From Cohnella sp. OV330 (lineage in GTDB: Bacteria > Bacillota > Bacilli > Paenibacillales > Paenibacillaceae), in contig NZ_FOKE01000003.1 in NCBI RefSeq assembly GCF_900112065.1, forward strand, positions 265,838 to 329,837: a stretch of 64,000 bases of DNA, in the 5' to 3' direction. The position numbers and the translations under genes were made by a program. Positions 35,610 to 44,151 of this stretch are shown here, in pieces (the stretch's first letter is position 1; each line of letters opens with the position of its first letter). The notes beneath the pieces were generated by a model that was not told the DNA's origin, did no database searches, and saw only the letters and a list, made by a program, of their open reading frames with translations.

Positions 35610-36659
35610 ATGAGCGTCCAATTGGCCGTCCGGGGCCTGACCAAACGCTACAAGACGGGCGAGGGCGTCACCGGCATTAACCTCGAGGTGAACAAAGGCG
35701 AGCTCGTGACGCTGCTCGGGCCGTCCGGCTGCGGCAAAACGACCGTGCTCCGCGGCATCGGGGGATTCCTCGAGCCGGATGCGGGAGAGATTTTGATCGA
35801 GGGCCGGAGCGTAACCAAACTGCCGCCGGAGAAGCGTCCGACCTCGATGGTGTTCCAAAGCTACAATCTATGGCCCCATATGTCCGTCTTCGATAACCTG
35901 GCGTTCGGACTCAAGATTCGCGGCATGCCCAAAGCCGACATCAAGAGCGCTGTCTCGGACGTTCTGCGGCTCGTGCGGCTGCCGGGCGCGGAGAAGAAAT
36001 ATCCGACCCAGCTGTCGGGCGGCCAGCAGCAGCGCGTCGCGCTCGCCCGGTCGCTGCTGCTGAAGCCGGCCGTGCTGCTCCTGGACGAGCCCTTCTCGGC
36101 GCTCGACGCCAAGCTGAGGCACGAGATGCGCGAAGAGCTGAGGGACATCCAGACGCAGACGGGCCTCACAATGGTGTTTGTCACCCACGATCAGGAAGAA
36201 GCGCTCTCCCTGTCGGATCGGATCATCGTCATGAATCACGGGCATATCGAGCAGATCGCGCCGCCGCAGCGCATTTACAACGAGCCGGAGACGCTGTACG
36301 TCGCGCAGTTTATCGGGAAAATGAACTTTTTGGAGGGGGTGGTGGACGGGGAGTGGATTCGGGTCGGCGAGCTGTCGTGGCCGAACGCGAAGCGCCTCTC
36401 GGGGAAGGTCAAGGTGGCCGTCAGGCCGGAGGACGTCGGCTTGAACGCGAGCTCGAATCATCAGGACGAACAGGGGCAGGGATTGCCGGGGAAAATCAAA
36501 CAAATCATGATTCTCGGACATTACGCGGAAGTTTCGGTCGACATGGACCAGCACGGCACTGTTAAGGCTTTTCAATCCAAGGAAGCCATCGAACGGCTGC
36601 GAACGGGAGAAAGCGTGCGCGTTTCCTTGGCATCAATGATCGCTTATCCAAACGATTGA
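35610..36659 (+). CDS. ABC transporter ATP-binding protein (PotA/UgpC-like)
   Basis: 349 residues. Walker [10 protein letters not shown] (about 36-44), Q-loop [11 protein letters not shown], signature [16 protein letters not shown], Walker [12 protein letters not shown] and the switch His in FVTHDQEEA are all intact. A C-terminal TOBE-like regulatory domain (about 240-349) contains [12 protein letters not shown]. This is the only importer ATPase in the window, so this cluster does not depend on a shared MsmX-type ATPase. GAAGGAGGGG precedes the start. Confidence 0.95.
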   Translation: MSVQLAVRGLTKRYKTGEGVTGINLEVNKGELVTLLGPSGCGKTTVLRGIGGFLEPDAGEILIEGRSVTKLPPEKRPTSMVFQSYNLWPHMSVFDNLAFGLKIRGMPKADIKSAVSDVLRLVRLPGAEKKYPTQLSGGQQQRVALARSLLLKPAVLLLDEPFSALDAKLRHEMREELRDIQTQTGLTMVFVTHDQEEALSLSDRIIVMNHGHIEQIAPPQRIYNEPETLYVAQFIGKMNFLEGVVDGEWIRVGELSWPNAKRLSGKVKVAVRPEDVGLNASSNHQDEQGQGLPGKIKQIMILGHYAEVSVDMDQHGTVKAFQSKEAIERLRTGESVRVSLASMIAYPND

Positions 36660-36684
36660 CACAATCTGAGGAGGATGATTATCC

Positions 36685-37884
36685 ATGGTTCGTTTGAAGA
36701 AAAGCTTGACGGCGCTGTCTGCGCTGACGTTAACGGTTGCGGTATTGGCGGCATGCGGCAGCAAAAACGACGACAATGCCAGCCCCGCGGCTTCCGATTC
36801 GCCTTCCAACTCTCCATCCGGCTCCCCTTCCGCCGCTGCCTCGTCAGCGGAGCCCGTACAGTTCTCGTTCTATTTTACCGGCTCGCAGAACGTCAAAGAC
36901 CTGTGGGACACGCTCATCCCGATGTTCGAAAAGCAGAACGACAAGGTCAAAGTCAAAGAAGTGTATATTCCGTCCGGCGCCGGCGCAGAGCCGACTTACG
37001 ACCGGATTCTGGCGGCCAAGAAAGCCGGCAAAGGCTCGGGAGACATCGATCTGTACGAGGACGGCATCAACGTCGTGTCGCAAGGCGCGAAAGACGACGT
37101 ATGGGCGGCGCTCGACACGAGCGGCATTCCCAATCTCGCCAACATCGATCCGAAGACGATGACCGACGTATCCAACATGGCGGTTCCTTACCGCTCCTCC
37201 GCCGTCGTGCTCGCCTATGACAGCGCAAAAGTATCCGCGCCTCCGAAGACGTTAAGCGAGCTGCTGGACTGGATCAAGCAAAATCCAGGCAAATTCGCTT
37301 ACAACGATCCGTCTACCGGCGGCTCCGGAAGCTCCTTCGTCACGACCGTGCTGTACGACGGCCTGCCGGAAGAAGACATTCACAACAGCGATCCCGCCGT
37401 CATGGCCAAATGGGATGCAGGCTTCGGCAAGCTCAAGGAACTCAACAAGTCCGTGTACGGCAAGGGCATTTATCCGAAGAAAAACCAGGGCACGCTCGAC
37501 CTGCTGGCGAACGGCGAGGTGGAGATCATCCCGGCCTGGTCCGATATGGTGCTCCAGCAGCTCGGCGAGAAGCTGCTGCCCGACACGGTGAAGATGCAGC
37601 AAATTACGCCGGGCTTCAACGGCGGCCCGACCTACCTGATGGTCAACAAGCTGTCGGACAAGAAGGACGCCGTCAATCAATTCCTGGACTTCGTGCTGTC
37701 CCCGGAGGCGCAAGAAGTGATCGTGACCAAGATGAACGGCTTCCCGGGCATCGAGCTCTCCAACATGTCCCAAGCGATGCAGGATAAGTTCAAGGGCGTA
37801 TCTGAAGGCTTCCGCACGTTCAATATCGGAGATCTCGGCACGGAGATCAACAAACGCTGGCAGAGCGACGTAGCGGCGCAATGA
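36685..37884 (+). CDS. extracellular solute-binding lipoprotein (PotD/phosphonate-type)
   Basis: 399 residues. A signal peptide with lipobox VLAAC (lipid-modified Cys at residue 24) is followed by a Ser/Pro-rich linker. The mature part has a type-II binding-protein fold (ILAAKKAGKGSGDIDLYEDG, VPYRSSAVVLAYDS, NDPSTGGSGSSFVTTVLYD). The SSA and GGSGSS loops are at positions where such proteins hold anionic ligands. GAGGAGG precedes the ATG. The ligand is probably charged; context suggests a phosphodiester, which is inference. Confidence 0.88.
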   Translation: MVRLKKSLTALSALTLTVAVLAACGSKNDDNASPAASDSPSNSPSGSPSAAASSAEPVQFSFYFTGSQNVKDLWDTLIPMFEKQNDKVKVKEVYIPSGAGAEPTYDRILAAKKAGKGSGDIDLYEDGINVVSQGAKDDVWAALDTSGIPNLANIDPKTMTDVSNMAVPYRSSAVVLAYDSAKVSAPPKTLSELLDWIKQNPGKFAYNDPSTGGSGSSFVTTVLYDGLPEEDIHNSDPAVMAKWDAGFGKLKELNKSVYGKGIYPKKNQGTLDLLANGEVEIIPAWSDMVLQQLGEKLLPDTVKMQQITPGFNGGPTYLMVNKLSDKKDAVNQFLDFVLSPEAQEVIVTKMNGFPGIELSNMSQAMQDKFKGVSEGFRTFNIGDLGTEINKRWQSDVAAQ

Positions 37885-38720
37885 GGAAGGAAGTCAAACA
37901 AGCGATCGGGGGGCTGATCATGGTCAGCCCTTCCTTCGTTCTGCTGCTCGTCATCGTCGTCATACCGATCGTTCAATCGTTCGTCACGAGCCTGGGCAAC
38001 GGCGAAGGCGGGTACGATCTGAGCCGTTATCAATTTTTGTTCGCCGACAAGGGGATGCGCGCGAACATCTTCTTCACCCTCAAGGTCACGCTCGTCTCAT
38101 GCGCGCTGGTGCTGCTCGTCAGCTATTCGCTCGCGCTGTACATGCGGTTCAGCTCGGGGAAGCTGGTCGACTGGATCCGCAAGACGTACATGATCCCGCT
38201 GTTCATCCCGGGCGTGATCGCCACGTACGGGCTGATGAACCTGCTGGGAAACCACGGCTGGCTGGCCCGGCTGCTGCTGCCGCTCGGCATCGAGCTGCCC
38301 CGCCTCATCTTCGACGAGAAAGGCATCGTCATCGCGAACATCTGGTTCAACATCCCGTTCGCCACGATGCTGCTGAGCTCGGCGCTGACCGGCATCCCAG
38401 CTTCGATCATCGAGAGCGCCCGCGACACGGGAGCGGGCAAGCTGCGCATTTTTCTGCGTTTTATTTTTCCCTTGTCCTACAAGACGTTCCTCGTCGCCCT
38501 GACCTTCGTATTCATGGGGGTCATCGGCTCCTTCACCGCACCGTTCCTGCTCGGACCGAACGCGCCGCAAATGCTCGGCGTATCCATGCAGCAGGTATTC
38601 GGCGTATTCCAGGAACGCGAGCAAGCGGCGGCCATGGCCTTCTTCACCTTTCTGCTTTGCTCGGTGCTGGGCTATTTCTACATCCGCTCGATGGCCGGCG
38701 AAGAATCGGCGAACCGCTAA
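37881..38720 (+). CDS. ABC transporter permease (PotB/UgpA-like)
   Basis: 279 residues, six predicted helices. The EAA loop reads IESARDTGAGKLRIFLRFIFPL (part). The start overlaps the stop of the binding-protein gene (ATGA). It completes the heterodimeric channel with the permease at 34763 and is the last gene of the operon, followed by a UUCG-loop terminator. Confidence 0.88.
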   Translation: MRKEVKQAIGGLIMVSPSFVLLLVIVVIPIVQSFVTSLGNGEGGYDLSRYQFLFADKGMRANIFFTLKVTLVSCALVLLVSYSLALYMRFSSGKLVDWIRKTYMIPLFIPGVIATYGLMNLLGNHGWLARLLLPLGIELPRLIFDEKGIVIANIWFNIPFATMLLSSALTGIPASIIESARDTGAGKLRIFLRFIFPLSYKTFLVALTFVFMGVIGSFTAPFLLGPNAPQMLGVSMQQVFGVFQEREQAAAMAFFTFLLCSVLGYFYIRSMAGEESANR

Positions 38721-38745
38721 TCTCCCCTTCGGGGGAGATTTTTTT
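38719..38745 (+). terminator. UUCG-loop terminator closing the phosphoester/importer operon
   Basis: AATCTCCCC (38719-38727), loop TTCG, GGGGAGATT (38732-38740), followed by T to 38745. A stable tetraloop and a perfect 9-bp stem. Confidence 0.95.
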
Positions 38746-38834
38746 GCGCTTGGCGGCCTCGAACGGGCCGACCGAAGGCTGTTTGGGGCGAGGTTACTCA
38801 AAATCGGCTTGTTGACGGGGGAGGGGCAGGGCGC

Positions 38835-38931
38835 GGTAGCGGTGCTGGTGGCGTTGGCGATTCAGTTGGAAGTGTAGGTGGCAGTTGCAGATGCAGTTGT
38901 CAGTGGAAGTTACGGTGAAGGTGACGGTATG
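38835..38931 (+). repeat. degenerate hexanucleotide repeat (RGTNNN), strongly strand-asymmetric
   Basis: Sixteen consecutive hexads (GGTAGC GGTGCT GGTGGC ... AGTTGT, one extra C at 38901, then AGTGGA ... GGTATG) have a purine at position 1 in all and T at position 3 in fifteen. The plus strand is very G-rich and C-poor. It is preceded by G runs (38817-38831). The open minus-strand frame through it is low-complexity and lacks a ribosome binding site. Confidence 0.7.
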
Positions 38932-38940
38932 AAGAGAGCG

Positions 38941-39123
38941 ATAACTGCAAAAGTGCATCTTTTTTCGCCTAAACTCCTCAGTATGCGTACGATACCTGCA
39001 AAGTGTAGGTATTTTCGCTCGATCGGGCCCAATCTCGCTTAGTCGGACAAAATAGATGCACATCTGCACTTATTATCAGGGACCAAAACCCGCTAACAAA
39101 AATAACTGCATATTTGCATTTAT
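38941..39123. repeat. array of four ATAACTGCA-type hairpins, about 51-bp spacing
   Basis: Inverted repeats begin near 38941 (ATAACTGCA...TGCATCTTTT), 38992 (ATACCTGCA...GTAGGTATTTT), 39051 (ATAGATGCA...TGCACTTAT) and 39102 (ATAACTGCA...TGCATTTAT). Distances are 51, 59 and 51 bp. Members share ATNNNTGCA and a T-rich right flank but not the full sequence. The gap 38746-39169 otherwise contains only the hexanucleotide repeat. Confidence 0.75.
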
Positions 39124-39169
39124 CCAACCGAACCGCCGGATCCTTGATCCTGACGGTTCTTCGTGCCGT

Positions 39170-39661
39170 TCACAATCGCAGTACGGTCACCTGCTCGCCA
39201 TCGCAAATCTCCCCGTTTTCCCGGAAGCCGAAGCTTTCATAAAGCTTTTTGGCGGCGACATTGTCGCGCTTGTACGGGAGCCAGCACAATTGCGAGGGTC
39301 CGGCGGGGAAGGTGCGGATGAACTTTAAGATTTCCGCCATCGCTTCGCGGCCGTAGCCCCGGTTCTGATAGCGACCGTCGATCATCAGCCGAAGGATGCA
39401 GTAGCTGCCGTCGGCGACGGAAGGGAGCTCGTATCCGGTAATCCCGTAGGTCAACATGACAAATCCGACCGGCTGCTCATCCGCGTAGACGGCAAACGGA
39501 AATGGATGCCCCCCGTTGGTAGCTAACACGTAACAAGACGCGACGCTCGACAGATTCGATGCGACGTACTGGCGCTGATCCTCGGACACTTCGAGGTTAA
39601 ACACGGCGCGCCGGTTATCGAGCGTGATTTTTCTGAGCGTGATTATGCCGAACCCTCCCAT
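39170..39661 (-). CDS. GNAT-family N-acetyltransferase (SpeG/BltD-like)
   Basis: 163 residues. The acetyl-CoA binding block reads YCILRLMIDGRYQNRGYGREAM (part, with R/Q-x-x-G-x-G/A), and the C-terminal NVAAKKLYESFGFRENGE is typical of GNAT enzymes related to spermidine/spermine acetyltransferases. The substrate is unknown. The start is uncertain: ATG 39661 has no clear upstream site, while GGGAGGG falls just inside the frame, so the real start may be a few codons downstream at a non-standard codon. It follows the AraC gene on the same strand with 30 bp between them. Confidence 0.8.
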   Translation of the reverse strand: MGGFGIITLRKITLDNRRAVFNLEVSEDQRQYVASNLSSVASCYVLATNGGHPFPFAVYADEQPVGFVMLTYGITGYELPSVADGSYCILRLMIDGRYQNRGYGREAMAEILKFIRTFPAGPSQLCWLPYKRDNVAAKKLYESFGFRENGEICDGEQVTVLRL

Positions 39662-39691
39662 CCGATGCTTTTTAGCCGAGACTCTTCATCA

Positions 39692-40633
39692 CTATTCCTC
39701 CCCGCCCACGCCGCCGCCCGCCCCGACGGCCGTCGCTTCGCGAAGCTCCTGCATGTCCTGCATCGGCGGCCGGCCGTACAAGCGGGCATATTCCCGGCTG
39801 AATTGCGACGGGCTCTCGTAGCCTACGCGAAAAGCCGCCTCGGACGCCGGCGCGGCTTCCGTCAGCATGAAGCGCCTCGCTTCTTGCAGGCGCACCGTTT
39901 TCTGATACTGCAGCGGGCTCATGGCGGTGACGCGCTTGAAGTGCTTGTGGAACGCCGACACGCTCATGTTGACGGCGCCCGCCAGCTCTTCGACGCGGAG
40001 CGGGCGCTGGTATTGCCGGTTGATTATCCGGACAGACTGGGCGATGAGGTGCGATTGGCTGCCGACCGTCGCGAACGAACGAAGGAGCGGACCTTGCTCG
40101 CCTTGGAGCAAGCGGTACACCATCTCGAGAATGACGAGGGGAGCCAGCACCGGTACGTCCTCGGGCGCATCCAGCAGTTCGACCAGCCGGCAGGCGGCTT
40201 CGAGCAAGGCGGGAGACATGCGGCTAACGGTAATGCCGCGGCTAGCTTCCGGCGAGACAAACTCGGGACGTTGGATCTCGCCGGCAACGTCCAAAATGAC
40301 GTCGGCGTCGAAGCACAGCTTCAGGCTGAGATAGGGCACCTCGGGCGAAGCCTCGATGATTTTGCCGAAGATCGGCAGCTCGACGGAAGTCACCAGGTAG
40401 GTCATCGGGTCGTAAGTATAGGTGCCGTCCGCCACGGCTGCCGTTTTGGCGCCCTGCGCCACGATGCAGATGGAGGGTTTGTATACGGACTCCAGCGGTT
40501 CGGATGTCCGCACGGCATGCAACAGCGTCAAATCCGGTATGGAAGTGGGATGCGTGCCGCCGACAGGAGCATGGCGCCGTATGGCGTGCGCCAATCGCTG
40601 CCGGGCTTGCTCCATGCGCGTGGATTCATTCAT
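39692..40633 (-). CDS. AraC-family regulator with AraC_N domain
   Basis: 313 residues. The N-terminal AraC-type cupin domain contains KPSICIVAQGAKTAAVADGTYTYDP (in part); the C-terminal double helix-turn-helix lies at about 215-300 (AGAVNMSVSAFHKHFKRVTAMSPLQYQK, in part, and AFRVGYESPSQFSREYARLYG). Members often regulate a neighbouring oxidoreductase, and here an SDR gene diverges 180 bp away. ATG 40633 was preferred over the longer frame (40702) because GGAAGGAG stands at 40646-40653 in the right position. Confidence 0.9.
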   Translation of the reverse strand: MNESTRMEQARQRLAHAIRRHAPVGGTHPTSIPDLTLLHAVRTSEPLESVYKPSICIVAQGAKTAAVADGTYTYDPMTYLVTSVELPIFGKIIEASPEVPYLSLKLCFDADVILDVAGEIQRPEFVSPEASRGITVSRMSPALLEAACRLVELLDAPEDVPVLAPLVILEMVYRLLQGEQGPLLRSFATVGSQSHLIAQSVRIINRQYQRPLRVEELAGAVNMSVSAFHKHFKRVTAMSPLQYQKTVRLQEARRFMLTEAAPASEAAFRVGYESPSQFSREYARLYGRPPMQDMQELREATAVGAGGGVGGEE

Positions 40634-40745
40634 CGCTCGCAGTCTCCTTCCCGCGCTGATCGCGTTTCTTTCATCATACCCAGCTTGAAGAGGATTAGGC
40701 AAGGATCGAAGACGACTGTTCTACCTGGCGGCGGCTAACCTTTCC

Positions 40746-40751
40746 TATAAT
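40746..40751 (+). promoter_or_regulatory. -10 element before the SDR gene
   Basis: A perfect TATAAT lies about 62 bp before the SDR start, with no good -35 at 16-18 bp. This suits an activator-dependent promoter controlled by the divergent AraC protein. Confidence 0.4.
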
Positions 40752-40813
40752 GAGGATACGAGGTCGGACGCAGTCAGCGTGGCGGCCGGTTTAACCAAAA
40801 GGAGAGATTCGAT

Positions 40814-41551
40814 ATGGAATTGCAGGGAAAAGTGGCGATCGTGACGGGAGCTTCGAGGGGGATCGGACGGCAGATCGCGATTCAATTGGCCGGGGCCGGC
40901 GCGAAGGTGGTTGTCAATTATGCCTCGAATCCGGGCAAAGCGGAGGAGGTCGTACAGACCATCAAGCAAGCCGGCGGAGAAGCGGTCGCCATCGGCGCCG
41001 ACGTGAGCAAGGTGAGCGACGTCGAAGCGCTGTTCGAGCGGACGCTCGGACAATACGGTCGCGTGGACATCGTGGTCAATAATGCCGGCATCATGGACAA
41101 CGCGGCGATCGCGGACGTGACGGAGGCGTCGTTCGACCGGCAGTTCGCCATCAACGTGAAAGGGACGTACTTCGCTTGCCAGCAAGCGATGAAGCATATG
41201 TCGTCCGGCGGAGCGATCATCAACTTCTCGACCTCCGTGGCGGGCGCGATGCTTCCGACTTACAGCGTCTACGCCGCGACCAAAGGCGCCGTCGAGCAGC
41301 TGACCCGTCAACTGGCCAAGGAATTCGGGCCCAAGGACATTACGATCAACTGTATCGCGCCAGGGCAGGTGTCGACTGAGTTGTTCTTGACTGGAAAATC
41401 CGACGAGCTGATCGATTCGTTCCGGCGGATGAACGCGTTCGGACGTCTGGGAGAGCCGGAAGACATCGCGAACGCGGTGGAGCTGCTCGCCGGCGACAAA
41501 GGCCGCTGGATCACGGGACAGACCCTTCGCGTAAACGGCGGATTCAATTAA
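40814..41551 (+). CDS. short-chain dehydrogenase/reductase
   Basis: 245 residues, classical SDR. NADP-type cofactor motif TGASRGIG (about 12-19), NNAG (about 89), catalytic Ser in INFSTSVAG and the pair YSVYAATK (Tyr and Lys near 153-157). It most resembles FabG and glucose 1-dehydrogenase-type enzymes, and the exact substrate cannot be told. AAAGGAGAG precedes the ATG. Likely controlled by the divergent AraC regulator; monocistronic. Confidence 0.9.
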   Translation: MELQGKVAIVTGASRGIGRQIAIQLAGAGAKVVVNYASNPGKAEEVVQTIKQAGGEAVAIGADVSKVSDVEALFERTLGQYGRVDIVVNNAGIMDNAAIADVTEASFDRQFAINVKGTYFACQQAMKHMSSGGAIINFSTSVAGAMLPTYSVYAATKGAVEQLTRQLAKEFGPKDITINCIAPGQVSTELFLTGKSDELIDSFRRMNAFGRLGEPEDIANAVELLAGDKGRWITGQTLRVNGGFN

Positions 41552-41604
41552 AGAGGCGACCCGGATACGGGCCGTCGCGGCAAGCTTAAGCTGCCGGTTT
41601 ACAG

Positions 41605-41630
41605 CCCCTGCGATCAGCAGGGGTTATTTT
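41605..41630 (+). terminator. terminator after the SDR gene
   Basis: CCCCTGC (41605-41611) and GCAGGGG (41617-41623) with a 5-nt loop, followed by a T-rich tail. Confidence 0.75.
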
Positions 41631-41638
41631 AATATCCT

Positions 41639-42523
41639 TCATTTTGTGCCGGTTTGCCCTTCGAAATAAGCGAGGACGACCTCGCGGAACTCCAGCGCGG
41701 CCTGCGAGAGGTACCGGCTCTTGTGCCACAACAAAGCGATCTCCCGCTTCAAGTCGGCATTATCGATGCTCAGATACCGGATATTCGCCTGCGGATTCCT
41801 GGCCGTGCTCGGCATGAAGGCCAAGCCGATCTCGGCTTCGACGAGGGCGCTCAGCCTTGCGGGCTCATCTCCCTCGTACACGTATTGAGGCGCGAGTCCG
41901 GCTGCTTGGCAGATGGAATCGATCAGATCGCGAATGCCATACCCCTTTTTTACGCTGACGAACCATTCGTCCTTTAGTTCTTTCAAGGATACGCTGCTTC
42001 GATCCGCCAGCCGATGCCCCTTCGGGACCGCCAGGACGATCGGATCGACGAACACGATTCGACTGACGATGTCCTCCTCCTCGACCGGAGGCGAAGAGAG
42101 GCAGAAGTCGACCTCTCCGCGATGAAGCAGCGCGACCATTTCCTGCAGGCTCAGCATTTGCACGTGAAATTGGACCAAAGGACGCTTTTTCCGAAACTCC
42201 CGAAGGATAACCGGCAGCGTGCTCGCGGTCGTCACCGCCAATTTGAGCGTGCCTTCCCGAAGACCGGACAGATCGTCGATCTCCTGCTTTCCCTGCTCTA
42301 ATTCGAACAAAGCCCTCTCCGCGCGCCGAAGGAATCCGCTGCCGTACGCGTTCAATCGCAGCTTTCTTCCCGTTCGATCGAACAGCGGCACCCCCAGATC
42401 CTCCTCCAGGCGCTGAATCGTTTTGCTGAGCGACGATTGGGTAACATGCAGGCTCCGCGCGGCGTCGGTCATATGCTCAAGTCGGGCTACCGCGATAAAA
42501 TATTGCAGCTGTAGAAGCTCCAT
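41639..42523 (-). CDS. LysR-family transcriptional regulator
   Basis: 294 residues. The N-terminal helix-turn-helix (LQLQYFIAVARLEHMTDAAR, HVTQSSLSKTIQRLEEDLGV, LFDRTGRKLRLN) is textbook LysR, followed by the type-II effector-binding domain (about 90-290). It is divergent from the MFS exporter gene with 115 bp between the starts and probably activates it in response to the exported compound. Confidence 0.93.
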   Translation of the reverse strand: MELLQLQYFIAVARLEHMTDAARSLHVTQSSLSKTIQRLEEDLGVPLFDRTGRKLRLNAYGSGFLRRAERALFELEQGKQEIDDLSGLREGTLKLAVTTASTLPVILREFRKKRPLVQFHVQMLSLQEMVALLHRGEVDFCLSSPPVEEEDIVSRIVFVDPIVLAVPKGHRLADRSSVSLKELKDEWFVSVKKGYGIRDLIDSICQAAGLAPQYVYEGDEPARLSALVEAEIGLAFMPSTARNPQANIRYLSIDNADLKREIALLWHKSRYLSQAALEFREVVLAYFEGQTGTK

Positions 42524-42538
42524 TCGGTCCCCTCAATT

Positions 42539-42556
42539 CATTGACTGTAGTCAATG
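42539..42556. promoter_or_regulatory. LysR-type operator palindrome
   Basis: CATTGACT, GT, AGTCAATG: a perfect 18-bp dyad in the gap between the LysR gene and the exporter. Its position about 15 bp before the regulator start and 80 bp before the exporter fits a site for autorepression and divergent activation. Confidence 0.65.
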
Positions 42557-42638
42557 ATATTATAGATCAAAATGCGTTGGAGTAAATGAGCAGCATTCCG
42601 TAAGATAGCTTTATAACGCATGAGAGGGGGCGCGCAAC

Positions 42639-44033
42639 ATGGATTCTCGCAGCAGATGGCTCATGATCGCCGTCGGATTGGGGGTTTTATTAAACCCGTT
42701 AAATTCATCGATGATTTCCGTGGCGATCGCGCGGCTGCAAGCGGCGTACGGGCTCGATTATACGAATGTATCATGGATTATTTTTTCTTTTTACATCGCG
42801 AGCGCGATCGCGCAACCTGTCATGGGCAAGGCTAGCGATTTATTCGGGCGCCGTAAGATTTTCCTTGCGGGTCTGGTCGTCTCCTTCGTTTCATCCTTGC
42901 TGGCTCCGCTGTCGCCGAATTTTGGCTGGCTGATCGCTGCCCGTATCGTGCAGTCGATCGGCACGAGTATGATGATCGCGGTCGGGATGGCAATCGTGAG
43001 GGTGTACATTACGGAAAAACAAGGGAGCGCGCTGTCCCTATTGTCTATTTTCCTGTCCGGAGCGGCGGCGATCGGTCCTTTTGCCGGGGGCGTACTGCTG
43101 GCGCGGTGGGACTGGCACGCGATCTTTATCGTCAATATTCCTTTCGTGGCAGCCAGCTTCCTGTTAGCATGGCGGATGATTCCGAAGGATGAACCGGCAG
43201 CTGAAGTCGCGCGCAGGATGTCTTTACGGAAGTGGTTGGTTCTGATCGACGCGCACGGGATCGTGCTCTTTACGGTGGGGCTGGTGGGCGTGCTTGTCGG
43301 CTTGCTGTCCTTCAAGTCGTCCGGGCAGGTCTCCTTATGGAACATTGCGGTCGGGTTGATCGGCCTTGCGGCGCTGGTCGCTTTCGCGAGGCATGAGCTG
43401 CGCTCGACGTCGCCGTTTATTCCGCTGCGAACCTTTGCCAAATACCCTGCCATGACTTGGGTTAACGTTCAGTACCTGCTCGTGAACCTGCTGTTTTACG
43501 CGCTCTTCTTCGGGCTGCCTTCTTATTTGCAAACGGTGCGTCACGTCAGCGAGTTCCATACGGGGATTCTGATGCTGACGTTAGGGCTCAGCTCGCTCGT
43601 CGCCTCTCCGATCGCGGGGAAATGGATCGATAAATCGGGTCCCAGGCCCGCATTGATCGCGGCTGCCGTACTGATGGCGGCGGGATCGGCGTGGATCGTC
43701 ACCTTGAACCAAACCTCGCCGGTGATCGGCGTGAGCTTGGCGCTGGCCGCCTTCGGGATCAGCAACGGGTTAAACGCCGTCGGCATGCAAGCTGCTCTGT
43801 TTAAGAGCTCCCCAAAAGAAATAGCCGGCGTCGCCTCCGGACTGTTCAATACATCGAGATACCTCGGGACGATTCTATCCTCGCTGCTGACGGGCGTTAT
43901 CATGGGCGGGACATTCAGCTTTGCCGGTTTCCGGCTGCTCGGCGTTTTTCTCACGCTCATTTCGCTGGTCCTGGTGATCATGAACCTGCGGAGAAGCGCG
44001 CCGGAGAAGGCGGCGGCCGTCGCCCGCGATTAG
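42639..44033 (+). CDS. MFS multidrug exporter, DHA2 (EmrB/QacA-like) family
   Basis: 464 residues with about 14 hydrophobic helices. Features are LNPLNSSMISVAIARLQ in helix 1 (the DHA2 L-D-x-x-x-V-N-V-A-L-P region), GKASDLFGRRKIFL (motif A) and the helix-5 antiporter motif in FLSGAAAIGPFAGGVLLARW (part). It would expel a toxic or signalling compound using the proton gradient. GAGAGGGG precedes the ATG. It is controlled, by inference, by the divergent LysR protein and ends at a strong terminator. Confidence 0.9.
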   Translation: MDSRSRWLMIAVGLGVLLNPLNSSMISVAIARLQAAYGLDYTNVSWIIFSFYIASAIAQPVMGKASDLFGRRKIFLAGLVVSFVSSLLAPLSPNFGWLIAARIVQSIGTSMMIAVGMAIVRVYITEKQGSALSLLSIFLSGAAAIGPFAGGVLLARWDWHAIFIVNIPFVAASFLLAWRMIPKDEPAAEVARRMSLRKWLVLIDAHGIVLFTVGLVGVLVGLLSFKSSGQVSLWNIAVGLIGLAALVAFARHELRSTSPFIPLRTFAKYPAMTWVNVQYLLVNLLFYALFFGLPSYLQTVRHVSEFHTGILMLTLGLSSLVASPIAGKWIDKSGPRPALIAAAVLMAAGSAWIVTLNQTSPVIGVSLALAAFGISNGLNAVGMQAALFKSSPKEIAGVASGLFNTSRYLGTILSSLLTGVIMGGTFSFAGFRLLGVFLTLISLVLVIMNLRRSAPEKAAAVARD

Positions 44034-44048
44034 CGGCATAAACAAAAG

Positions 44049-44090
44049 GAACCGCCCCAAAAGTCATTAGATGACGGGGCGGTTCTTTAC
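44049..44090 (+). terminator. terminator after the DHA2 exporter
   Basis: GAACCGCCCC (44049-44058) pairs with GGGGCGGTTC (44076-44085), with an inner GTCAT/ATGAC stem and a TTT tail. Confidence 0.85.
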
Positions 44091-44151
44091 ATTTCCGGCC
44101 ATCGACTTGCCCAACGTGCGCTCAGTTGAGTTGGCGCGGTACGGGAATCGA

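Noticed and set aside
38794..39069. 91-residue minus-strand frame through the hexanucleotide tract
   Set aside because: The sequence is low-complexity (His/Thr/Gln/Arg), no ribosome binding site precedes it, and it crosses hairpin repeats.
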